NCBI RefSeq assembly: GCF_024267655.1
Contig: NZ_CP100595.1
Location: 2,666,001-2,730,000 of the forward strand
Direction of reading: 5' to 3'
DNA: 64,000 nt
From: Arcobacter roscoffensis
GTDB lineage: Bacteria; Campylobacterota; Campylobacteria; Campylobacterales; Arcobacteraceae
Below the pieces are notes generated by a model. The model searched no databases. It saw only the letters and a program-made list of their open reading frames with translations, and was not told where the DNA came from. The translations under genes and the position numbers were made by a program. Positions 43,407 through 53,400 of this stretch are shown here, piece after piece; positions within the stretch are counted from its first letter, which is position 1, and every line of letters begins with the position of its first letter.

Positions 43407-44195
43407 ATGAATAAGAAAACATCAAAAAATAACAATCCCGTGGCTTTCATAACTGGTTCTAGTAAAGGTATCGGTCTAGAGATTGCAAAAAAGCTTGCAA
43501 AAAAAAACTTTAATATTATACTTAATGGAAGAACAGATTCTAAATATTTAAAAAAAGCAAGACAAGACATATTATCAGAATCAAATGTTGATGTACTTTG
43601 TTTACCTTTTGATATTTCAGATGTTTCACTGCATCAAGTAATGGTAAAAAAGATAATAGACAAATTTGGAAGAATTGATTGTCTTATTAATAATGCAGGT
43701 ATTTCAGTTGACAAAAGAGGTGATATACTAAATGTCACTACAAAATCCTTTGATAAATTAATTTCATCAAACCTAAAATCACATTTTTTCTTAACTCAAA
43801 ATATTGTAGAACATATGATAAAAAGTGATTCAAAAAACTTTAAAAGTATTATAAATATTTCATCTTCAAATGCTCAAGCAGCATCAATAAATAGAGCAGA
43901 ATATTGCATATCAAAGTCAGCAATTGAAATGATGGGTAAGTTATTTGCAGTTCGTTTAGCTAAAGAAAATATAAATGTTTATAATATACTTCCAGGGCTT
44001 ATAAAAACGGATATGACAAAACCTGTAAAAAAGAAGTATAACAAGCTTCTAAAAAAAGGTTTCTCTCCAATTAATAGATGGGGAAAACCAAAAGATATTG
44101 CAAAAGTTGTATCTTTTATAGCAAGAGGTAAAATGTCATTTGTAACAGGTGAATCAATTCATATAGATGGGGGATTACTAATCCCTAGGTATTAG
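43407..44195 (+). CDS. Short-chain dehydrogenase/reductase (FabG-like)
   Basis: The product, 262 residues from ATG 43407 (an upstream TTG at 43392 is inside a -10-like box and less likely), is a classical SDR: 'ITGSSKGIGLEIAKKL' for NAD(P)H, 'LINNAGIS', catalytic serine in 'INISSSNAQA', 'YCISKSA' with the Tyr-x3-Lys pair, and 'LPGLIKTDMTKP'. FabG-like SDRs reduce 3-ketoacyl thioesters or related ketones. The C-terminal 'VTGESIHIDGGLLIPRY' is standard. It precedes an adenylating enzyme by 16 bases and is divergent from the operon holding two more, so it probably reduces an intermediate of the same pathway, possibly a BKACE-derived keto compound. Confidence 0.85.
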   Translation: MNKKTSKNNNPVAFITGSSKGIGLEIAKKLAKKNFNIILNGRTDSKYLKKARQDILSESNVDVLCLPFDISDVSLHQVMVKKIIDKFGRIDCLINNAGISVDKRGDILNVTTKSFDKLISSNLKSHFFLTQNIVEHMIKSDSKNFKSIINISSSNAQAASINRAEYCISKSAIEMMGKLFAVRLAKENINVYNILPGLIKTDMTKPVKKKYNKLLKKGFSPINRWGKPKDIAKVVSFIARGKMSFVTGESIHIDGGLLIPRY

Positions 44196-44211
44196 TAAGT
44201 GATAAAAAATA

Positions 44212-45714
44212 ATGATAAAAAATAATATAGAAGACAATTTATCAAAATTATTTGATAAACTATTTATCAATTGCAAAGAGAGTATCTCAAATAATATTGC
44301 AATTATAAATGATGATAGAACAATTACCTATTCACAACTAGATGATATATTAAACCACGTAATAACTAATTTAAATAATTTGAAACTAGATTCAAATGAT
44401 ACAATAGCTTTAAGAATAAATAACCCTTTAATGTTATTTGTCTTTTATCTATCTTTACTAAAGATGAAAATATCTCATATTATAGTTAACCCAAATGTAA
44501 CTTATGATTTACAAGAAAAAGAACTTAATATAATTAAAACATCAGTTATAATCCAAGATTTTATAGATGATAGAGATCTTACTAAAACAGTATTTATTAA
44601 TGAACATTTAGGTTTTTCTATTTCTGAAAATGATTTTAAAGTTAAAAAAAATATTAAATCAGAATTAGATAAAAATATAGCTTTTATTTTTTATGGTTCA
44701 GGAACAACTAATAATCCAAAAAAAATACCAATAACTTGGTATTCATTCGCAGAACAAGTAAAAAGAGACTCAAGTTTTATTGATTTTAACAAAGGTGAAA
44801 AATATTACACTTGGACAGAGTTATACTATAATACCCCTAAAAGAAGACTATTTAGTATGCTCTTAGAAGGATTGACAATTTATATCCCAAGTAAAAAACC
44901 AGAGGATATTGTATCTTTTTGTTTAAAACATAATATAAATCATTTAGCTTTAACAACTTCTCAATCTAAAATCATGTTATCAAATATCTTGTCTTCAAAT
45001 AAAGAAAGTTTTTTGAATAAATTTTCAACATTAAAGTCATTAGTAGTATCTAGTTCAATTATCAATGAAAACTTAAGAAAAAATATTCTTAAATACATTA
45101 CTAAAAATCTTTATATAGGCTATGGCTGCAATGAAATAGGTGAAGTTACAATCTTAAAACCTAATGAAATAAATCAATATAAACATAGCGTTGGTAAACC
45201 ATTAGAAGGTATTGAGTTGAAAGTTTTTGATGATAACTATAATATTATAGAACATGAAGAGGTAGGTAATATCGGTATAAAATCTAATCATATGATTAAT
45301 GCTTACTATCAAAATGAATATGCAACTAGTATTTCATTTAAAAATGGTTTTTATTTTCCTTTTGACTTAGGTTTAAAAAAAGATGATTCAACATTAATAT
45401 TTCATTCTAGAAAAGATGATTTAATAATATTCTCAGGTGTAAATATTTATCCAAAAGAAATAGAAGAAGTATTAGAGAAACATCCATCAGTATTAGAAGT
45501 ATCAGTTTTTTCTCTAAAAAGTGAAGATGAAGAAGAGTATCCATTTGCAGCTGTTGTTTTAAAAACTCATAGTACAGAAGAAGATTTGATAAATTGGGCT
45601 AAAAAATATCTAGGATGGAAAGTTCCAATGAAAATATTCTTTTTTGATAAACTTCCTAAAAACACTTCAGGTAAAATATTAAAAAGAGAAATTATAAAAA
45701 CAATCTTTTCATAA
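44212..45714 (+). CDS. AMP-forming adenylating enzyme (acyl-CoA synthetase/NRPS-A-like), enzyme 3
   Basis: The 500-residue ANL enzyme has 'FYGSGTTNNPKKIPITW' as ATP loop, 'YIGYGCNEIGEVT', 'YFPFDLGLK' in which the ribose aspartate is kept but the usual Gly before it is Phe, the hinge 'HSRKDDLIIFSGVNIYP', and the adenylation lysine in 'NTSGKILKREI'. All core catalytic residues are therefore present. It is the most diverged of the three adenylating enzymes in the cluster: NN replaces GK in the ATP loop. It may activate a different acid. It follows the SDR gene on the plus strand; the start codon region holds a direct duplication of GATAAAAAATAAT. Confidence 0.8.
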   Translation: MIKNNIEDNLSKLFDKLFINCKESISNNIAIINDDRTITYSQLDDILNHVITNLNNLKLDSNDTIALRINNPLMLFVFYLSLLKMKISHIIVNPNVTYDLQEKELNIIKTSVIIQDFIDDRDLTKTVFINEHLGFSISENDFKVKKNIKSELDKNIAFIFYGSGTTNNPKKIPITWYSFAEQVKRDSSFIDFNKGEKYYTWTELYYNTPKRRLFSMLLEGLTIYIPSKKPEDIVSFCLKHNINHLALTTSQSKIMLSNILSSNKESFLNKFSTLKSLVVSSSIINENLRKNILKYITKNLYIGYGCNEIGEVTILKPNEINQYKHSVGKPLEGIELKVFDDNYNIIEHEEVGNIGIKSNHMINAYYQNEYATSISFKNGFYFPFDLGLKKDDSTLIFHSRKDDLIIFSGVNIYPKEIEEVLEKHPSVLEVSVFSLKSEDEEEYPFAAVVLKTHSTEEDLINWAKKYLGWKVPMKIFFFDKLPKNTSGKILKREIIKTIFS

Positions 45715-45754
45715 TTTCAAGAATGAAGCCTAAAAGCTCCATCCTGCTTGAAAT
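45714..45754. terminator. Probable hairpin between convergent AMP-ligase and tpsB genes
   Basis: Outer arms ATTTCAAG and CTTGAAAT enclose a second stem with two G-U pairs and a six-base loop. It overlaps the end of tpsB. No clear U-run follows on either side. Confidence 0.4.
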
Positions 45755-47424
45755 ATAATTCTACTATTTCTTTCTTTTTCAGTTGTTACATCTTTACTAT
45801 TTGCTTTCCATGCAACTTGTAATTTTGCAAAGTAGTCTTTATAATTTAAATAATATCCTAAACCAACATCTTGTAATGACTCCCTTGATACAGAAATAGA
45901 ATTATTATCATCATTTGATATAAATGCATTTGCATAGTCATAGAAGATACCAACTCTACTTGAAATACCATTTGTAGTAGGAAGTGTGTATTTTAATTCA
46001 GCATTAAAAACATAACCATTTTCAGCACTAAATTCTCCAGATGGATATAACTTAACCCCATCAGTTCCACCTAAAGACAAATCTTCTGTACCATCTAAGT
46101 TTTTATCTGATAAAGCATATTGCATATTTAATCTAGTATCTAGAGTAACTTTGGGAGTTAATTCTAAAACATTTGATAAATTTAAATTAACTTTTGAATA
46201 ATTACCTTCTGTATCAACTCCAGCCTTGTTTGTGCTCTTATCAGAAGCCTCATCAAAACTTAAATTTCCATATGTAAAGTTAAAACCTACTTCTGAAACA
46301 CTATTTAGCCCATAGGCTAAATAGTTTTTATCATAAGCCAGTCCTAAATTAATTGATTTTATACTTCTTGGATTGATTTTAGTACCTGAAAATTCATCAT
46401 TTAAATCTTTATGTGAAACATCCATTGATGCATATAAATTTTCTAATCTTGTTCTTTTAATTGGATAAGTTAAGTTTAAATTAGTAGTTTTAGAATCTCC
46501 TGTATATACATCATCTGCTACACCAGATAGTTTAACTAAAGAATAAGTCGTATGAGAATAAGAAACTTCACCTCTTAAACCATTTGGCATTAAGGGCATG
46601 CTATAAGCTAATCTTCCATTTTTTAAATCAAACCCATTTGTAGTTAATCCAGTAAAAGACAATTTATCTCCTATTTTAAAAGGAGAGTTTGCATTTAAAC
46701 CTACAATAAATCTGTTTTTACCGGTATTTTTACCACCTGTGTTATCAACTACAATATAACCATCAAATGCCTTGCTAGCTTGTGTTTGCATATCAAAATC
46801 AGAAGTTGCTACTTTCTTACCAGGCATAACATCTGCTTGTGTTACTACTACACCTGGAGTGTCATTTATAATCAGCATAACTCTTTCAAGAGTATCTGTT
46901 GATATAATATCACCCCTATTTTTTGCATCATCAAGCATTGCTTGAACAACTTCATCTTTTACTAATGAGTTATTATTTAATAAAAACTCTCCATAATTAC
47001 CTTCAATAATAGCAATTTCAAGTACATTTTTACTTGCTTTTAAATCTTGTACAGGTACATAAGCTCTTGCAACAAAATAACCTTTTGATCTATAATATCT
47101 TGTAATTTTAGCTGTAAGTTCACTAATTTGTGTGAAAGTCAAATTTTTATTAGCATAATCTTTCGTTAAGTCTTGTAACTCTTCACTTTTAATATTCTCA
47201 TTACCACTAAAACTAAAACCATTTATAAGTACTTTCTTCCCACTATCAGCCATAGGTGCTTTATATGTCTTAGTTTCAAACTGAGGAATTTCAATTTTCT
47301 CTTTTTTTATATTTGGAACTTTTGTATCTTTTTCTATATCTGAAATATTTGGTACATTAGCACCAAGTAAAATACTTGATGCTAAAAGTGATACTGATGC
47401 TATTTTTAAACTTGTGTTTTTCAT
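45730..47424 (-). CDS. Two-partner secretion outer-membrane transporter (TpsB, FhaC/ShlB type)
   Basis: The 564-residue protein has a signal peptide (ending SSILLGA), POTRA domains ('VLINGFSFSGNENIKSEELQ', 'RYYRSKGYFVARAYVPVQD') in the first 210 residues, and a 16-strand-type barrel ending 'SRIIFQAGWSF' with a C-terminal phenylalanine. The barrel holds the loop-6-like 'LRGEVSYSH' and late 'VGIFYDYANAF' (the GxxxDxG-type region). It would recognise the TPS domain of the large exoprotein encoded 18 bases upstream and carry it across the outer membrane. A start at ATG 47424 gives a normal signal peptide. Confidence 0.9.
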   Translation of the reverse strand: MKNTSLKIASVSLLASSILLGANVPNISDIEKDTKVPNIKKEKIEIPQFETKTYKAPMADSGKKVLINGFSFSGNENIKSEELQDLTKDYANKNLTFTQISELTAKITRYYRSKGYFVARAYVPVQDLKASKNVLEIAIIEGNYGEFLLNNNSLVKDEVVQAMLDDAKNRGDIISTDTLERVMLIINDTPGVVVTQADVMPGKKVATSDFDMQTQASKAFDGYIVVDNTGGKNTGKNRFIVGLNANSPFKIGDKLSFTGLTTNGFDLKNGRLAYSMPLMPNGLRGEVSYSHTTYSLVKLSGVADDVYTGDSKTTNLNLTYPIKRTRLENLYASMDVSHKDLNDEFSGTKINPRSIKSINLGLAYDKNYLAYGLNSVSEVGFNFTYGNLSFDEASDKSTNKAGVDTEGNYSKVNLNLSNVLELTPKVTLDTRLNMQYALSDKNLDGTEDLSLGGTDGVKLYPSGEFSAENGYVFNAELKYTLPTTNGISSRVGIFYDYANAFISNDDNNSISVSRESLQDVGLGYYLNYKDYFAKLQVAWKANSKDVTTEKERNSRIIFQAGWSF

Positions 47425-47442
47425 ATTTTTTATTCCTCTATC

Positions 47443-50400
47443 CTATTTTTCACTATCTTTTACTAAAAATGTTTTATTACCTACAACAAAGAATACTTGA
47501 TCTACACCTTCAGGTAAACTAACTCCTCCGTTAACTAATTCAACTATTGAGTTATTTGAAAGAGGAACTTTTACATCTGGATTTACAGGTGCATCATTAG
47601 CAACATTGTTATTTGTTTGTTTTTGTTTTATTTGAGTTAAAGTAATTAGTTCAGTAACTAACTGCTCTAATTCTGGTTTTGAAACAATATTTGTATCAAT
47701 GTTAATTTTTACCTCAGGAGCATTTGGAGGTGTAACAGCTATAAACTCTGGTGCTTTTGGAATAATAACATATTTATCATTATCTTCATTATATGTAATA
47801 TTATAATTTGAAGCTTCTACTCCATTCCCTAAATATATATCATAACTACCTGTAGCTTCACCTTCTTCTCTACTTAAAGTTCCAGTTACATCACTTAAAG
47901 AATCTGTTGAAGCTAAACCTAAACCTTTTGATGAATCAACAAATACATCTAAATCCACTTCTGGATTTCCAAAGATTTTTGACTTAGAGTCAGCTACAAT
48001 AGTAATATCTCTTAGATTAATATCTGCACTTGTACTTGCTGTTGTATTTACTATATTATAGTTCCCTGCATCTTCTCCACTTTTCCCTAGACTTGATACT
48101 GTAACTGCTTTATCTTCACCTACATTTTTATCTGTAAAATATGAACTTCCACTAAAGCTTACTGAATCCTCTCCTATTACTCCACTTGAAGAAAGTGTTG
48201 TACTCGCATTGATCCCACCATCATATATCTTATCTTGTGCTACTGCGCTTACTGTGATATCTTTTGCTGTGATTGTTGCTGTTGTATTTGCCGTATTATT
48301 TGTAATATTATAGTTCCCTGCATCTTCTCCACTTTTTCCTAGACTTGATACTGTAACTGTTTTATCTTCACCTACATTTTTATCTGTAAAATATGAACTT
48401 CCACTAAAGCTTACTGAATCCTCTCCTATTACTCCACTTGAAGAAAGTGTTGTACTTGCATTGATCCCACCATCATATACCTTATCTTGTGCTACTGCGC
48501 TTACTGTGATATCTTTTGCTGTGATTGTTGCTGTTGTATTTGCCGTATTATTTGTAATATTATAGTTCCCTGCATCTTCTCCACTTTTTCCTAGACTTGA
48601 TACTGTAACTGTTTTATCTTCACCTACATTTTTATCTGTAAAATATGAACTTCCACTAAAGCTTACTGAATCCTCTCCTATTACTCCACTTGAAGAAAGT
48701 GTTGTACTCGCATTGATCCCACCATCATATATCTTATCTTGTGCTACTGCGCTTACTGTGATATCTTTTGCTGTGATTGTTGCTGTTACATTTCCTGAAT
48801 CAGTTAAACTATAGTTACTTGAATCTTCACCATTTAATGCAAAATTTAAACTTACAGTTTTATCTTCACCTACATTTTTATCAGCAAAATTTGCATTTGA
48901 AGTAAATGACACAGAATCTTCACCTAAAACTCCTGATAAACTTCCTTCATTACTTAAGCTTGCATTAGTTGTTGCATCATATGTTTTATTAGAAGCAATA
49001 ATTCCAGATACACTTAATTCTTTTTTAGTAATTGATAATTCACCTGTTTGCTCACTATTATCTTCAAATGCATACCCTAGAGCATTTGATAATCCGCTAT
49101 TATAAGTTACATCATAATCACCAACAACTCTATATCCTGAGCTTGAAACACTACCAGACTCTGTAGTAAATGAAGCAGTTCCTGTTGCACCTAATTCATC
49201 AGCTGTATCACCATTTACAAAACCACTATATGAAGCCGAATATTCAGTTGGTACACTCTGTCCATATGTTACTTCTTGTTCTTCAGCAGATACTTTTAAA
49301 ATAGGTTGTTCTCTATAAATAGCATATGTATCTTCACCTAAAGAAGCAGTAAAGTTACTAGCACTTTCATCACTGTTGTATCTTGAATTACCCTTTGATA
49401 TAATATTAGATAAACCTAAACTTCCTTCTATACTACCTGAGAAAAGTTTAACTCTTGAATCTTCTCCAGCTGTTATAGTAGAGTTATTATTAATTACAAT
49501 GTTTCCACCAGTTTTTGTACCAGCTGAACTATCTTTACCTGCATTTAATACTATTGCATTTGAGTAGCCTAATGTAGTTTCAATATTACTATCAACTGTA
49601 ATGTCTCCAGTTTTTGTTGCAATATCAATTGTACCACTTGCAGATATTCCTTCTGTTGAAGAGATTGTTTTAATATTTAATGCTTTAGTATTTAATAAGT
49701 TCACACTGCTTGCTGAACTTACAGCTAATTCATTTAAATTATGACCAGCTGTAGGTGCTAAATTATATGTAGTATTATTTCCTATTAACTCTAAAGAATT
49801 TGCAGTAATTGTTCCAGTAGCACTAACAGTTGAATTAGCTGTTTTTGTCTCAACTAATATATCTTCTGCATTTAAATCGCCATTAATATTTACAGTTCCT
49901 GATGTATAAGATTGATTACCTTTTGTTGAAATTCCATCCAATGATATAGAACCATCTTCTCCATTATCAAATGAACCTTGATTATAAGAGTCAACAATTA
50001 AAGTATTAAGTTGATTAGTCCCTGATGTTGTACTACTAACAATACTTACATCACCTGCATTATGAGAATAATAATCGCTTAATTCATGAGTAGTTCCATC
50101 ACTAGTATTAAAGTCATCATTTCCAGTGTTTGTTGAAGTATTAATATTTAAAGTTAAGTCCTCTTTTGTAGCTGATAATCCACCATCTATTGTTACATCA
50201 CCTGCACTTGCATTTTGTTTATTGTTTGTATCACTCCATGTATCAATTTGAACACTGTTTGCAAGCTGAACATCACCAGTTAAAGATATATCAGCTTGGT
50301 TTGTGTATAAATTTCCATGAAGAGTAATCGTCTTACCATTATAAGTTTGTGTACCATTTTCATCATTATGAGTTGTATAAACACCAGGTAGTGAAATATC

Positions 50401-53400
50401 TCCTGCTTGAGCGTCTTCCCCACCAGCTGTATTTATATTTATAGATTTAGTAGATAAATTACTTTTATAATATGTATCCGAAAGTACTACATTTCCACCA
50501 TTTTTACCGACTGCTGTTGTAGAAGTATCAAATGTAGTATCACCCCAAGTATATGTTTGAAGATTTCTACCAGAAAAAATAATATCACCTGCATCTGCAA
50601 CATTACCTTGCTCTGTGTCAATTGTAAAATTACTTGTTTGAATTCTTGTATCACCAGTTGATTTAAAATCTCCATTTAAATAAATATTTCTATATAAATA
50701 GATATAGCCATCATTTGTATCTGTACTTCCCTTAGAAGTTAAAGTAAGATTTTTTAAGAAACTTCCAGCATTATTTGATAGCTCACTATTTAGTAAAATA
50801 TAATTTCCACTTGAATCACTCGAACTTGAATCTATTAATAATGAGTTTGCATCCTCACCTACACTTGATATTGTTCCATAAGTATCAATACGTCCAGAGT
50901 TACCAGTTGAAGTGCTATTTGACATATCATCAGCATTACTATCGATATTAATAGACCGCATCAATTCAATTCCACTTGAACCATAAAGATTTATACTTCC
51001 ACCATTTGTTAAAATATCACCATCTAATGTAAGTTTTGAACCTCTAACGTAATAATTTCCTGTACTCAAACTATTTCCACTGAATCCATCAGTTGATTTT
51101 GTACCAATTTGAATATTTCTACTATATGCAGTAAAATTAAAACTTTTGTTTCCATTGCTTAATTTAACTTTATCTGAATCTAAAATAATACGTGAACCAT
51201 CATCTACTATATTTAAAGCATCTCCATTTGCATAATCTACATTTATAGATTGAGCTTTATTTGAGCTTTGTAATGTAATATTAGTATCATCAAAATGATT
51301 TTCACTTAATTCATGAATACTTACATTACCACCTGAATATAAATCAACAGATAATGTATCGTTTTGGCTATCATATGAACCTTTTTCGATTTGAATATCA
51401 TAACCATCATTACCTATACCTTGATTTACATCACTTGAATAATTAGTAAAACTCACTGTTCCTGCAGTAATTTGTTTTACTGGATTTTCTGAATCATATA
51501 AGTTTTGAGCTTTGATACTTGAGTTATTACCTGAACTAATAGTTGCTGTGAAATTAGATTTTCCAGTATTTATAGAATCTTCACCAAAAATTATATCTCC
51601 ATTATATGAAACTATAGAAAGTGATTTTGAGCTACCACTATTATTTGATTTATCATAACTAGTTCCAAGGTTAGTTCCTGTACTATTATTAAAGTTTTCT
51701 CCATCTGTACTACCAGATATTGTACTTACAAGTAAGTCTTCACCCGTTGTAGTTAGATTAAAAAAGTCTCCATTTGAAGACAATACACTATGTTGACCTG
51801 CTTGATTTCCATATCCACTAAAAGTTAAAGAAGAATAATCACTATTTGCAAGATATGAACTTCCTCCATTATTGAACAATATTAAACTATTTTCACTATC
51901 TACTTCAAGAGGATTTGTTATGGTACCAATATTTGTTCCTCTAAGATAAATTGAATTTGCTCCAGAAACTTCACTTATATTATCAAATTTTGCAGAATCA
52001 GAACTTACAATATTTGTAGCATACAAAGAGAACGAGGGAGAGTAATAATTTTTTGTAAGCATTGCATTATTTTCTAATTCTATATTTGAAGCTGTTAAAG
52101 ATACAGATGTTGGGAATACAGATTTTACAGTTTCACTAAATGCATAATTGTTAGAATCATCACCTTTCGTGATTACTCCATCTGTTTGAACTAACATATT
52201 TCCATTTGTTACATTTGCTAAAACATGACCTGCACCAGTACTATTTGCATCATCCATTATATTTATACTTTGAGTACCTGTTGTAGAAGAACTAACAGTT
52301 AAATCAATACTTCTAAATATCTGCTTATTTATTTCACTTAGATATGTATTACCTAATGTATTTGTAATATTTAAAGTTCTACCATAAGAGTTTATTCTAT
52401 ATGATGAACTTTCTTCTCTATTATTTCTCCCAGCAGTTTGTGAACCTTGAATTTTTATAGGATTTAAAGATGTTCCTATCTCACCTTTTGCTATTAGTCT
52501 AACATCAGAAGGAGTTACTATATCAGCAATTGAACTATCAGTACTTCCACCTATTATTGAACCATTTGCAGAAGACAATATTAAATCATCTTGTGAACTT
52601 ATTTGGTAATAGTAATATCTATTTCCACTGTTGAAATATCTATAATAGTTATCTATATAAAGTTGTGATTTATTTAAACTATAAGTTGGACTATCAGTAG
52701 CAGCTGAGTTATCTGCAAGTGTAATATCATCATTTACTTTAATATCTATATTACCAGCACCTACATCAATAAAACTTCCTGTAGACATTGTAAACTTTTC
52801 ACCTGAAGCAGTTACAGTATCATAAGTTCCACTTACACTTCCTACATAAAAATTACCATCATTTGTAGAGATACTACCTTCTGCTCCAAAGTTTATATCA
52901 CCTGTATTATTAGAATCAATGTCTGCATTTAATACTACATTTAATCTTCCACTTGTTGAAGATATTGATTTATTAATATTAATATCTTTATTTGCTTTTA
53001 AAGTAAGAGTAGTAGCGCTTGAACCAGTTTTTTCAATAGTATCATTGATAGTAATATTACCATCATCTTCTCCAGTACTAGCACCTGTAGCAGTCGTTGT
53101 ATCAAGTGTAACATTTGTAGTATTTAAAGCTGTAGAAATAGTATCACCTGAAATAGATGTACCACTTGTACTATCAGAACCAGAAGAAGTAACTTCTATA
53201 TTAACTGGATCTATAAGCCATGTACCAGTTTTACCCTCTTTTGATTTTGTAGAAATTTTTATATCTTCATCAATATTTACTTCTTTACCTGATGTTTCAA
53301 TAAACCCACCATCAGTTGAAGTATTAGACTCAGCTTTTATTTCACCTGAAATATTTGCTGTCCCACCATGAGCAAACATTTCAACCTTACCAAATAAATC

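Noticed and set aside
48031-48786. Repeats in tpsA considered as a mobile element or array
   Set aside because: The 252-base units keep the reading frame and encode one protein domain each; no terminal inverted repeats or transposase are present.
52919-53371. Plus-strand frame of 150 codons inside tpsA
   Set aside because: It is a long open complement caused by repetitive Ser/Thr/Asn codons; there is no start context.
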